DNA of 38,723 bases from Desulfovibrio sp. (GTDB taxonomy: Bacteria; Desulfobacterota; Desulfovibrionia; Desulfovibrionales; Desulfovibrionaceae), in contig JAISWB010000060.1 in assembly GCA_031271265.1 (NCBI GenBank), forward strand, positions 1 to 38,723. The letters run 5' to 3'. The notes under the pieces were generated by a model. That model searched no databases, was not told where the DNA came from, and worked only from the letters and a program-made list of their open reading frames with translations. This document shows, piece by piece, positions 7,111 through 15,079 of this stretch (position 1 is the first letter of the stretch; each line of letters starts with the position of its first letter). The position numbers and the translations under genes were made by a program.

Positions 7111-7146
7111 CGCCGGGGGCGTGTAAAATCAACATTGAAATGCTCT
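7111..7146. repeat. Dispersed intergenic repeat, copy 1
   Basis: CGCCGGGGGCGTGTAAAATC followed by AACATTGAAATGCTCT. A diverged copy lies at 29525-29558; both are intergenic and precede a gene on the same strand. Just upstream is a CCCCGG/CCGGGG hairpin (about 7104-7118) with no T tract. Confidence 0.5.
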
Positions 7147-7161
7147 CTTAGGGAGAAGCCT

Positions 7162-7887
7162 ATGCGCGGACTCTCTCCTGTCTTCGGTATTGTCGTCACG
7201 GCGGCGGCTGTTGTTTTTGCGTTTTCATGCGCCCTGCAGCGGCATGGCGCGGAAGAAGCGCCGCCGGCGCCCGTGCGCGCGGCGTATGAACCTTCGGGGA
7301 ACGCGCTTTTCGACGCGGTCCTGGAACGCGCCGCCGGCGTCGGGTCCTGCGAAGTGCTGGTCGTGGGGGACAGTCTGGTGGAAGGGTTGCACAAGAACTA
7401 CAGCGGCAGGGACATTTTCGCAGCCGGCGTGCAGGGAGCGGGGACGGCCGACTGGCTGACCTATGCGCCGCTTTTGTTGCGCGTCATCAAGCCCAGGACG
7501 GTGATCCTCGCCTTGGGCGTGAACGATTCGCCGCGGCTCAGGCCGGACAAGCTGCCGGATTTTTTCCGGCGTTACGAGGAACTTTGCCGGCTGCTCAGCG
7601 AAGGAGGGGCTGAACTCGCGGTTTCTACCATGCTCCCCGTGCACCGGGGCAAGGGTAAAAAAGGGCGCGCGGCGAAGCGCATAGACCCCGCCGTGCTGCG
7701 CCGCATGAACGCGGGCATAGTGCGGATAGCCGACGCCCGCGGTTACGGCGTGATCCATTCGTTCGCGGCGGTTGCCGACGGCGCGGGCATGCTTCCGCAA
7801 CCGTTGACCTTCGACGGCATACACCTGACAAAAGCGGGGTACGAGCGCTGGGAAAAGGTGTTGTTTGCCGGCCGGACCTCCTCGTGA
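7162..7887 (+). CDS. SGNH/GDSL-family hydrolase, exported
   Basis: A 241-residue protein with an N-terminal signal or anchor (RGLSPVFGIVVTAAAVVFAFSC); the Cys after AFS could be a lipoprotein site, but the lipobox is weak. SGNH blocks: VVGDSLVEG (nucleophile Ser about 70), LGVNDSP (about 118-124) and FDGIHLTKAGY with the Asp/His pair (about 217-220). GGGAGAAG (7151-7158) precedes the ATG at 7162, ruling out the TTG at 7135. It overlaps the MBOAT gene by four bases (GTGA), so the two are tightly coupled. This is the arrangement of PatA/PatB and AlgI/AlgJ systems, where the MBOAT passes acetyl groups across the membrane and the SGNH protein places them on peptidoglycan or a polysaccharide. The substrate is unknown. 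Confidence 0.82.
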   Translation: MRGLSPVFGIVVTAAAVVFAFSCALQRHGAEEAPPAPVRAAYEPSGNALFDAVLERAAGVGSCEVLVVGDSLVEGLHKNYSGRDIFAAGVQGAGTADWLTYAPLLLRVIKPRTVILALGVNDSPRLRPDKLPDFFRRYEELCRLLSEGGAELAVSTMLPVHRGKGKKGRAAKRIDPAVLRRMNAGIVRIADARGYGVIHSFAAVADGAGMLPQPLTFDGIHLTKAGYERWEKVLFAGRTSS

Positions 7888-9338
7888 ACTTTGTCACAGT
7901 TCCTTTTGTCGTTTTTTTTCTCGGTGTGCTGTGCTGCTGCCGTCTGTTGCGGGACAGGCCGGGATTTTTCCGGATTTTTCTGCCCGCGGCGGGACTTGTA
8001 TTTTACGCGGCAGGGGGACTGTATGCCGTCCCGTTGCTGCCTTTGGAAGCCGCCCTGGCCTGGGGCGCAGGACGGCTGACGGGGCGGGGTTCTCCGCTTG
8101 CGCTTTCGGAGGCCGGGCGGCGTCGGGCTGCGGGTATCGGCATCGCGCTTTGCCTGTTGCCCCTTGCCTTGCTGAAATACTACGAATTTTTCCTGGGCAG
8201 CCTGCACGACCTGAGCCTGGGCCGTACCGCCTTGTTGATGCCGACGGATATTGCAGACTGGGCGTTGCCTGCGGGGCTTTCCTTTTATTCGTTCCAGGCT
8301 GTGGCCTACATAATCGACCGCTGCAGAAATCCGGAGGAAAGCCCGGCGTCGTACGTGGACTTGCTGAGTTACCTGGCCTTTTTCCCGACGGTGCTGGCCG
8401 GTCCGATCATGCGTCCCGGCGATTTTTTAACGCAGGCGGCGCGAGCGCCGGCGCGCGAGGTGGACGCGGCGGGCAGTACGGCATTGATTCTCAGCGGCCT
8501 GTTCAAGAAGGTGGTCCTGGCCTCTTTTCTTTCCGAGCACGCGGTGCGCGGTGTGTTCGCGCTGCCCGAGGCCTATTCGTCCGGCACGGTGCTGCTGGCG
8601 ACGTACGCTTATGCAGTGCAGATTTATTGCGATTTTTCCGGATACACGGATTTGGCGACAGGCATTGCGGGGTTCATGGGGTTTACGCTGCCGCGGAACT
8701 TCGATGCTCCCTATCTGAGCTGCAATATCCGGGAGTTCTGGAGGCGCTGGCACATCACGCTGTCGAGTTGGCTGCGCGACTACCTGTACATCCCGCTCGG
8801 CGGGAACCGGAAGGGTCCGGCGCGGCACGGCGTGAACCTGCTTCTGACCATGGCCCTGGGCGGGCTGTGGCACGGGGCACACCTGCGTTTCGTGGTATGG
8901 GGACTGCTGCACGGCGCGGCGCTTGTCCTGCTGCTGCTGTGGCGTAAAATTTTTCCGCCGGCGGAAGACGGAGACGGGCGGAGCGCAGGGGCGGGAAACC
9001 CGGCCCTCGGATGCCTGTGCGCCCGGTTCGCGACGTTTCACTTTGTCTGCGCGGCTTGGGTATTTTTCCGGGCAGAGGATCTGCCGACGGCCATGAGTAT
9101 GTTGGAGCGCATCGTCTTGTGGAACGAGCCGGGGGAGATGCTGCCGTTTACGGTGCCTTTGGCTGTGGCCGCGGGTCTCGGCATCCAGTGGGCGGGGCCG
9201 TCGATCCGCGTCGCCTTTCTGCGTCTGCTGGACGCGCTTTCCCGGCCCGTGCAGGTCGTCCTGGCGGCGTTGTTGGCCGGGCTTATCCTGCGCATGGGGC
9301 CGGACGGCGTGTTCCCTTTCATTTATTTTTCTTTTTGA
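7884..9338 (+). CDS. MBOAT-family O-acyltransferase (AlgI/PatA-like)
   Basis: A 484-residue polytopic membrane protein of the membrane-bound O-acyltransferase family. Recognisable blocks: PAGLSFYSFQAVAYIIDRCR, FPTVLAGPIMRPGDF, YCDFSGYTDLATGIAGFMGF, FWRRWHITLSSWLRDYLYIPLGGNR and GGLWHGA, whose His (about residue 330) is the proposed catalytic residue. About ten or eleven hydrophobic segments can be picked out. Such proteins move acetyl groups from cytoplasmic acetyl-CoA toward the periplasm for O-acetylation of alginate, cellulose or peptidoglycan. The GTG at 7884 overlaps the upstream SGNH stop. With two SGNH proteins upstream and RlpA downstream, a cell-wall or surface-glycan substrate is the most economical guess. 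Confidence 0.93.
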   Translation: MNFVTVPFVVFFLGVLCCCRLLRDRPGFFRIFLPAAGLVFYAAGGLYAVPLLPLEAALAWGAGRLTGRGSPLALSEAGRRRAAGIGIALCLLPLALLKYYEFFLGSLHDLSLGRTALLMPTDIADWALPAGLSFYSFQAVAYIIDRCRNPEESPASYVDLLSYLAFFPTVLAGPIMRPGDFLTQAARAPAREVDAAGSTALILSGLFKKVVLASFLSEHAVRGVFALPEAYSSGTVLLATYAYAVQIYCDFSGYTDLATGIAGFMGFTLPRNFDAPYLSCNIREFWRRWHITLSSWLRDYLYIPLGGNRKGPARHGVNLLLTMALGGLWHGAHLRFVVWGLLHGAALVLLLLWRKIFPPAEDGDGRSAGAGNPALGCLCARFATFHFVCAAWVFFRAEDLPTAMSMLERIVLWNEPGEMLPFTVPLAVAAGLGIQWAGPSIRVAFLRLLDALSRPVQVVLAALLAGLILRMGPDGVFPFIYFSF

Positions 9339-9388
9339 GGATAAGGACGGATGATGTTTTTTTGACGGCAACGGGCGGAGGTGGAGAG

Positions 9389-10231
9389 ATGAAGGCATGG
9401 ATGTTGCCGCGTGTTGTGCGCCGCATGAAGCGTATCCCGGCGTGGGCGGCATTGGCTTGCGCGGCCGCCTGCGCCGGGCCGGAAGAGCCGGAATTGAAAA
9501 CGCCTCTTGCCGGGCAGACGAAAACTCCGGCCGTACCTGCTCCTGCTCCTGCTCCTGCCCCTGCGCCGGCGCAGACTCAGACGCAGACTCAGACGCAGAC
9601 GCCGCCGGCGGGCGGCAAGTCCTATGTGGTGAAAGGCAGGCGCTATACCCTGTTACAGTCGGCGGAAGGCTTTTACCAACGGGGCAAGGCGCACTGGTAC
9701 GGCAAGCGCTTTCACGGCCGGAGGACGGCGAACGGCGAGCGCTTCGACCAGAATGCGCTGACCGCCGCCCATACAACCCTGCCCATGAACACCTGGGTGG
9801 AGGTGCGCAATACCGTTTCGGGGAAGACGATTCGCGTCCGCATCAACGACAGGGGACCGTTTACGGAGGGGCCTGTCATCGACTTGTCCAGAGGCGCGGC
9901 CGCCCGTTTGGGGATGCTCGGCGGGGGCGAAGTGGAGCTTCGTACCGTGTCCGGCCCCGACCCGGAAAAACGTCCTGCCGCAAAGGCCCGCAAGACGCGC
10001 GCCCGCAAGGCACAACCCGCAGACAAGGCGCAACCCGCCGACAAGGCACAACCCGCCGACAAGGCACAACCCGCAGATAAGGCACAACCCGCAGGTAAGG
10101 CACAACCCGCAGATAAGGCACAACCCGCTCGCAAGGCGCGACACGCCGATAAGGCACAACCCGCCCGCAAGGCGCAGCCGGCCGGCAAGACGCAACCCGC
10201 AGACAAGGCGGATCCTTCCGTTCCGCGATAA
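9389..10231 (+). CDS. rlpA: RlpA-type septal-ring lytic transglycosylase
   Basis: A 280-residue exported protein. GGAGG just upstream sets the ATG at 9389; an internal ATG at 9425 (MKRIPAWAALACAAACAG) would also give a lipoprotein-like signal, with Cys after AAA. A PAPAPA/QTQTQT linker leads to a double-psi beta-barrel: GKAHWYGKRFHGRRTANGERFD, ALTAAHTTLPMNTWVEV, VRINDRGPF and VIDLSRGAAARLGM. The Glu of NGE and the Asp of NDRGPF are the conserved polar residues of RlpA, which cleaves peptidoglycan strands stripped of stem peptides. There is no SPOR domain; instead the last 75 residues are KAQPAD-type repeats rich in Lys and Ala. Its position after the MBOAT group links it to cell-wall work. 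Confidence 0.88.
   Translation: MKAWMLPRVVRRMKRIPAWAALACAAACAGPEEPELKTPLAGQTKTPAVPAPAPAPAPAPAQTQTQTQTQTPPAGGKSYVVKGRRYTLLQSAEGFYQRGKAHWYGKRFHGRRTANGERFDQNALTAAHTTLPMNTWVEVRNTVSGKTIRVRINDRGPFTEGPVIDLSRGAAARLGMLGGGEVELRTVSGPDPEKRPAAKARKTRARKAQPADKAQPADKAQPADKAQPADKAQPAGKAQPADKAQPARKARHADKAQPARKAQPAGKTQPADKADPSVPR
10008..10207. repeat. 18-bp coding repeats in the RlpA tail
   Basis: About eleven near-identical 18-bp units (AAGGCACAACCCGCAGAC and variants) encode KAQPAD, with scattered KAQPAG, KAQPAR and KARHAD variants. The tail is highly basic, in contrast to the structured barrel before it. Confidence 0.9.
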
Positions 10232-10293
10232 CAACTGCGGCAAGTTTTACCGCGGAACGGAGAGGCTGTTTCCCTGCCGGCAAGACGGGCCGG

Positions 10294-11355
10294 CTATTTA
10301 TCCACCAACACGACGGGCTTGATAAGGTCGCGCGGTTTGTTTTTCATCAGCATAAGTCCGGGTTCAACGCCTTCAAGGCCGTTGAAGCGGTGCGTGAGCA
10401 TAAGGGAGGGATCGATGCGTCCGGCGGTGATCATGGCGGCCAGTTTTTCCATGCGCAGGCGTCCGCCGGGCATGAGACCGCAGTGAATCTGCTTGTGGCT
10501 CATGCCGCAGCCCCATTCCAGGCGCGGCACAAGCACATAGTCGCCGGAACCCAGGTAGTTGACGTTGCCCACGCATCCGCCCGGCTTGAGGATGGTGACG
10601 GCCTCGATCATGGTTTTCACGTCGCCGCCGGCGATAACCACCCGGTCCACGCCTTTTTTGCCCGTCATTTCCATAATCTGTTCGATGATGCCGCCGTCGC
10701 GGTAATTGACGATATCCGTAGCGCCGTATTTCTTGGCAACGTCAATGCATACGGCGCGCGAGCCGACGGCGAAAATGCGCGCCGCCCCGCGCAGGGCCGC
10801 GCCGGCAACGGCCATCAGGCCCACCGGGCCGATGCCGATGACCGCCACGTCGTCACCGAAGCGCACATCGGCCAGTTCCACGCCGTGAAATCCGGTCGGT
10901 ACCATATCGCTGAGCATGGTCGCCGCCGCAGGGTCCAGGCCCTTGGGCAGCAGGGCCAGGTTGCCGTCCGCCTCGTTGACGTGAAAAAACTCGCCGAACA
11001 GTCCGTCTTTGGCGTTGGAAAATTTCCAGCCGTTCAGCATTCCGCCGGAATGCATGGAATAGCCCGCCTGGGATTCCAAGGCGCTCCAGTCCGGCGTGAT
11101 GGCCGGGATGATCACGGTGTCGCCTTTTTTGAAATCCTTGACCAGTGAGCCTACTTCCACCACTTCCCCGACGCCTTCATGGCCGAGGATGAGATTGCTG
11201 CGTTCGCCGATGGCGCCTTCCCATACCGTGTGTACGTCGGAAGTACAGGGGGCGAGCGCGACGGGGCGCACAACGGCATCCAGCGGCCCGCATGCCGGCC
11301 TGTCCTTGGTGATCCAGCCCGTCCGGCCGATCCCGAGCATTGCAAAACCTTTCAT
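10294..11355 (-). CDS. adh: NADP-dependent secondary alcohol (isopropanol) dehydrogenase, Zn type
   Basis: A 353-residue medium-chain dehydrogenase. It aligns without gaps through the zinc and cofactor sites with the Thermoanaerobacter brockii / Clostridium beijerinckii secondary alcohol dehydrogenases. Zinc ligands: Cys37, His59 and Asp150, with Glu60. The dinucleotide site is GIGPVG (174-179), and Gly198-Ser199-Arg200 plus Tyr218 are the residues that select NADP(H) over NAD(H). Expected reaction: reversible 2-propanol/acetone or other secondary alcohol/ketone conversion in the cytoplasm. AGGAGA precedes the ATG and a good sigma-70 promoter lies at 11388-11416, so it is probably a single-gene unit, transcribed toward rlpA. 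A GCCGGC/GCCGGC hairpin overlaps its stop. Confidence 0.94.
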   Translation of the reverse strand: MKGFAMLGIGRTGWITKDRPACGPLDAVVRPVALAPCTSDVHTVWEGAIGERSNLILGHEGVGEVVEVGSLVKDFKKGDTVIIPAITPDWSALESQAGYSMHSGGMLNGWKFSNAKDGLFGEFFHVNEADGNLALLPKGLDPAAATMLSDMVPTGFHGVELADVRFGDDVAVIGIGPVGLMAVAGAALRGAARIFAVGSRAVCIDVAKKYGATDIVNYRDGGIIEQIMEMTGKKGVDRVVIAGGDVKTMIEAVTILKPGGCVGNVNYLGSGDYVLVPRLEWGCGMSHKQIHCGLMPGGRLRMEKLAAMITAGRIDPSLMLTHRFNGLEGVEPGLMLMKNKPRDLIKPVVLVDK

Positions 11356-11387
11356 AAAGGTATCTCCTCATTGAATTTATTTTTTTA

Positions 11388-11416
11388 ATAGTAGCCTTTC
11401 CTTCCTTGGGCGTCAA
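11388..11416 (-). promoter_or_regulatory. Sigma-70 promoter of the alcohol dehydrogenase gene
   Basis: On the minus strand: TTGACG (11411-11416), exactly 17 bases, TACTAT (11388-11393). It lies between the terminator of the preceding gene and the adh ribosome-binding site, giving a leader of about 26 bases. Confidence 0.65.
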
Positions 11417-11428
11417 GGAAGAAACGCA

Positions 11429-11453
11429 GAAAAAAACGGCCGGGGCAGCCGTT
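11429..11453 (-). terminator. Rho-independent terminator after the small acidic gene
   Basis: On the minus strand AACGGC (11453-11448), a 7-base loop and GCCGTT (11440-11435) run into a tract of T (complement of the A run ending at 11436). It separates the kinase/small-protein unit from adh. Confidence 0.8.
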
Positions 11454-11502
11454 AAGGAATTCGGGAGGTTGCCGGCACATCATTTGACTGCTGCGCGCTT
11501 GC

Positions 11503-11823
11503 TTATTCCTCCCCGGCCAACAACTGGCAGAGAGCTATATACTCGCCTACGGTCATCGCCAGGAATTCATCGGGGGTGAAGGCTCTCTCGATCCCGGTGT
11601 TCTCATGCGAAAGCCGGATCTTGTCCTCCTCTTCATACTCCTCTTCATACTCTTCTTCATCCTCATCAGCTTCCACGCTCTCCTTCCGAAAGAGATCCTC
11701 AAAAAGATTGACTTTCACCCCGGCTGCCAGAGCGATCATAAAGCAGAATTTCAGCCGGTCCTTATCCGTCAACTCGCTGAGCCTGGTTGTCCAGCCTTCC
11801 GGCGACATCCGCGTAACTTTCAT
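11503..11823 (-). CDS. Small acidic protein of unknown function
   Basis: A 106-residue protein I do not recognise. TGGAG five bases before the ATG at 11823 fixes the start; the frame is open to a TTG at 11865 without a ribosome-binding site. It has a helical N-terminal half (SELTDKDRLKFCFMIALAAGVKVNLFEDLF), an acidic stretch at about 55-67 (DEDEEEYEEEYEEED) and a helical C-terminus (FTPDEFLAMTVGEYIALCQLLAGEE). There is no signal peptide or membrane segment. It begins 68 bases after the hybrid kinase gene with no terminator between, so it is likely co-transcribed with it; a role in the same signalling path is only a guess. Confidence 0.6.
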   Translation of the reverse strand: MKVTRMSPEGWTTRLSELTDKDRLKFCFMIALAAGVKVNLFEDLFRKESVEADEDEEEYEEEYEEEDKIRLSHENTGIERAFTPDEFLAMTVGEYIALCQLLAGEE

Positions 11824-11891
11824 AGAAACTCCAGGGGTTATGGGAAACCTTTCCATAACCGGCAAGGGTGCCGTTCAGATAAGGATGCCGT

Positions 11892-14891
11892 TCAGACGAT
11901 TTTCCGTTTCAGGACGGAATCCAGCTTGGCAATCATCTGCTTGGCGTCGATGGGCTTGCCGATGTGTTCGTCCATACCCGCCTCACTGCAGCGTTCTATG
12001 TCCTCGCGAAACACGTCGGCCGTCATGGCGATGATGGGGATTTCGGCGGCGCGCGGCGTATCCAGAGCGCGAATCAGCCGGGATGATTCGTATCCGTCCA
12101 TTTCCGGCATGTGGATATCCATGAGGATGAGGTCGTACCCGCCGGGATCGGCCTTGAACATCTCGTAGGCGCGGCGGCCGTTTTCGGCGTTCTCGACGAC
12201 GGCGCCCTCGGCCTCGAGCATGGCGGCGGCGATCTCGCGGTTGATCGCTACATCGTCCGCCAGAAGGAAACGCAGGCCCACAAACCGCGGCAGGTCTCCG
12301 ACCGGGGCGCCCGTGATTTCTCCGTCCGATGCGTGCGCGACGTCCTCCCCGCTCAACTCGCCCCGCGCCGCCCGGAACGTGAAGGCGAATTTCGCGCCCT
12401 TGCCTTCCTCCGACTCCACCCAGATATCCCCGGCCATCATCTGCACAATGCTTTTGGAAATGGCCAGACCCAGGCCCGTGCCGCCGAAACGGCGCGCCGT
12501 GCCGCTGTCGGCCTGCTCAAAGGATTGGAACAGCCTGCTCTGCTGTTCCGGCGAAATGCCTATGCCCGTATCGGAAACTTCCGTCAGCAGCGTGCAGACT
12601 TCGTCGCTCTCGTCCAACAGGCTGACGGCAAGGGTCACCCGGCCGTTTTCCGGCGTGAATTTCACGGCGTTGCCCACCAGGTTGGTTATCACCTGGGCCA
12701 GGCGCTGTTCATCCGAAACCAGGGAACAGGGCACGTCCGGCGCGACGTTGACGATAAACTCCTGGTGTTTTTCTTCCAGCTTGTAAGCAACGACCGTCTT
12801 CACGCGCCCAATCATTCTCTTGAAGACGAAATCCGTGTACGAAAGTTCGAACTTTCCGGCCTCAATCTTGCTGATGTCCAGAATGTCGTTGATCACGCCC
12901 AACAGATGCGTCGAGGCCTCGCTGATTTTTTCCAGGCAATACTCTTTCCTGGCCGCGTCGCGCGTGCCTCTGGCAATGCCGGTCATGCCGATGACGGCGT
13001 TCATCGGCGTGCGTATCTCGTGGCTCATGCGTGACAGAAAATCGCCCTTGGCCCGGCTGGAACGCTCGGCCAGCTCCTTGGCCGCCGTCAATTCTATCTC
13101 CAGCAGGCGGCTTTCCGTGATGTCCCTGGCGATAAGGGCGACCACGCCGCTGCCGGACTCCAGGGAGAACGCTGAAAAGGACATGACGCGCGTGTCGCCG
13201 TTCCTGCAGGTCACCGTAAGCTCGAATTCGGCGCTGACCTCGGCGAAAATCCTGGGGACGATGCTCTCGATGAACAGGGCCGCGCTTTCCTTGTTCAGCA
13301 GCCGGGTGAAATTGCCCCTGTCAAGATCCTCCGCTCTGTAGCCCAGGGAGGCGGCGCCGTCCCTGTTGATGAACAAAAACGTGCCCGTACTGTCGATCAG
13401 CGAGATGAACTGCGGCGAATTTTCCACAATGGCCGACATGAGTACCAGTTGTTCCTCGGCGGCCTCGCCGCGCTTGAGATCGGTGATGTCCGCCACATGC
13501 TGGAAGCAGGCCTCGCGCTTGCCCTTCCATTTGACGACCCCGGCCATATACCGGTAGCTCCGCCCCGTTTCCGGGTTGCCGGCCTCCCATACGGAAGTCC
13601 CGCGCGCGTCCGCGTGCGGCCTGCGCACCGGACAGGACGCGTTGGGACCGGAGAAATACGCATAAAGGTTCTGCGGGTCGGCCGCGTCCCCCCTGCCCTC
13701 ATTCGCGGCAAGCAATTCTTTGACCTTGTCGTTGGCGAAAAGGATTTCTCCCGTGTCCGGATCATAGACGTAAATATAGTCGTCCAGGCCGTTCATGACG
13801 CCGTTCATGAGCACCAGCGCGGTATCGCTGAGGTCGATCTGCCGGACCATGGCGTTGATGGAAGCGCAGATGCTTGCGAATTCCCTGCACTCCCCGGCGT
13901 AACGATCCGGGCTCATGCTCTCGCCGGGCGCAAGGGACAGGATATCCGCGTTCATTCGCTCCAGGGGACGGACGATCAAACTGTCCGTTATTACGAACAC
14001 GCCTCCTGCAAACAGCAGGCCGGCCAAAATCAGGGTGGCCAGTGCATCGTTGAGCATGTCGCGCCCGTCAAGGTAAATGTCCCGCTTCTCGCTCATGTGC
14101 AGGATTATGCGCTTCCCGAAAATGTCTTCGCCGGGTATGTCGGCGACAAACATGTCGCCGTCGGTGCGGAAAACGGTCTCCTCACCGCCGCGCCGGTCGT
14201 CGGCCCCGAGCTTCGTCACGGAAAACTCGGCCGTGCTGTGGTGGGTAAGCTCCGCCAGACGGCTGTTGCTCAGGCTCACGCCGAGAATAGCGGTACCGTT
14301 CGCCTTGCCTTCACCCGGCACGCGCACGGGCGCAACGGCAACGGCATAGACCGATTCGCCCGTGAACAGCACGCCGGCCCGGACGCGCTCCCGGGGCGGA
14401 CGTTCCTCCGCAGCTTCGGGATCTTCGTTGTACGCGGCAACGCATGCCTCCGCCAGGGGAACGAGAGCTTCATCAAACCCCTTGTCCGGTTCCGCGCTCC
14501 CCCCTGTCCCGGCATCGTAATAATCTGCGTAGATGGTCCGGCCCGCCGTGTCCTTGATAAGCATGACGTCGACGTTGTGGCCGTGAGCGGGCGACCCCTT
14601 GGGCCAGTTTTCGGCTATGAAGTCCGGATATTCCCCGGCAATGAAGCGCATCGGCGCGTCCCAGGCGCCCAGATCGTCGCAGGTCAGCGCAAGCCTCTGC
14701 ACTGTATCAAGAAAGTTCCCGCGCACCACCTCCACGATGTTGGTCGTATAGCTGTGCTCCGCCCTGCTTAATACGGAAGGCAGCGCGTAAAAAAACACGG
14801 CGGAGAAAACAACCGCCAGGATCGCCGTTATGAGCGATGCCGGCAACAAAATTTGAAAGCGCAGAGAGCGCCGGCGGATATTTTCCGGCAT
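11892..14891 (-). CDS. Hybrid sensor histidine kinase with PAS domains and receiver
   Basis: A 999-residue membrane sensor. Order: transmembrane segment (about 13-36), periplasmic sensory region (about 40-280), second transmembrane segment (about 284-308), HAMP, two PAS domains (about 365-490 and 500-625), HisKA with FLSRMSHEIRTPMNAVIGM (phospho-His about 623), HATPase_c with NLVGNAVKFTPENG, DTGIGISP and GGTGLGLAIS, and a C-terminal receiver with LILMDIHMPEMDG (Asp about 923). There is no Hpt domain and no adjacent response regulator, so the phosphate must go elsewhere. The ATG at 14891 is preferred: the in-frame ATG at 14996 overlaps a TATAAT box. It lies downstream of the flavin-reductase operon but appears to have its own promoter. 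Confidence 0.92.
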   Translation of the reverse strand: MPENIRRRSLRFQILLPASLITAILAVVFSAVFFYALPSVLSRAEHSYTTNIVEVVRGNFLDTVQRLALTCDDLGAWDAPMRFIAGEYPDFIAENWPKGSPAHGHNVDVMLIKDTAGRTIYADYYDAGTGGSAEPDKGFDEALVPLAEACVAAYNEDPEAAEERPPRERVRAGVLFTGESVYAVAVAPVRVPGEGKANGTAILGVSLSNSRLAELTHHSTAEFSVTKLGADDRRGGEETVFRTDGDMFVADIPGEDIFGKRIILHMSEKRDIYLDGRDMLNDALATLILAGLLFAGGVFVITDSLIVRPLERMNADILSLAPGESMSPDRYAGECREFASICASINAMVRQIDLSDTALVLMNGVMNGLDDYIYVYDPDTGEILFANDKVKELLAANEGRGDAADPQNLYAYFSGPNASCPVRRPHADARGTSVWEAGNPETGRSYRYMAGVVKWKGKREACFQHVADITDLKRGEAAEEQLVLMSAIVENSPQFISLIDSTGTFLFINRDGAASLGYRAEDLDRGNFTRLLNKESAALFIESIVPRIFAEVSAEFELTVTCRNGDTRVMSFSAFSLESGSGVVALIARDITESRLLEIELTAAKELAERSSRAKGDFLSRMSHEIRTPMNAVIGMTGIARGTRDAARKEYCLEKISEASTHLLGVINDILDISKIEAGKFELSYTDFVFKRMIGRVKTVVAYKLEEKHQEFIVNVAPDVPCSLVSDEQRLAQVITNLVGNAVKFTPENGRVTLAVSLLDESDEVCTLLTEVSDTGIGISPEQQSRLFQSFEQADSGTARRFGGTGLGLAISKSIVQMMAGDIWVESEEGKGAKFAFTFRAARGELSGEDVAHASDGEITGAPVGDLPRFVGLRFLLADDVAINREIAAAMLEAEGAVVENAENGRRAYEMFKADPGGYDLILMDIHMPEMDGYESSRLIRALDTPRAAEIPIIAMTADVFREDIERCSEAGMDEHIGKPIDAKQMIAKLDSVLKRKIV

Positions 14892-14994
14892 CGTCGTCCA
14901 GCCGGCTGCGGCAGCCGTTGTCTTTTGCAGAGTTGTCCGTAGTAAGCCCCGACCGGAAGCCCCGGCCGGGGATCGAAAGTCCGCCCGTGTCGGC

Positions 14995-15022
14995 ATTATA
15001 TAAAAATATCAGGTAAACGCAA
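14995..15022 (-). promoter_or_regulatory. Candidate sigma-70 promoter of the hybrid kinase gene
   Basis: A perfect TATAAT (minus strand, 15000-14995) with TTGCGT 16 bases upstream (15022-15017). Predicted start near 14988, giving a leader of about 95 bases to the ATG at 14891. Confidence 0.5.
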
Positions 15023-15079
15023 AAGACGCAAACAGCGAGTCCGCCGGGGGATTCCGGTCGGCCGCGCCCCTTCATTCCA

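Noticed and set aside
9011..10231. 406-residue form of RlpA
   Set aside because: Its first 126 residues are out-of-frame MBOAT sequence; GGAGG places the start at 9389.
14892..14996. N-terminal extension of the hybrid kinase
   Set aside because: The upstream ATG overlaps a perfect TATAAT box and lacks a ribosome-binding site.
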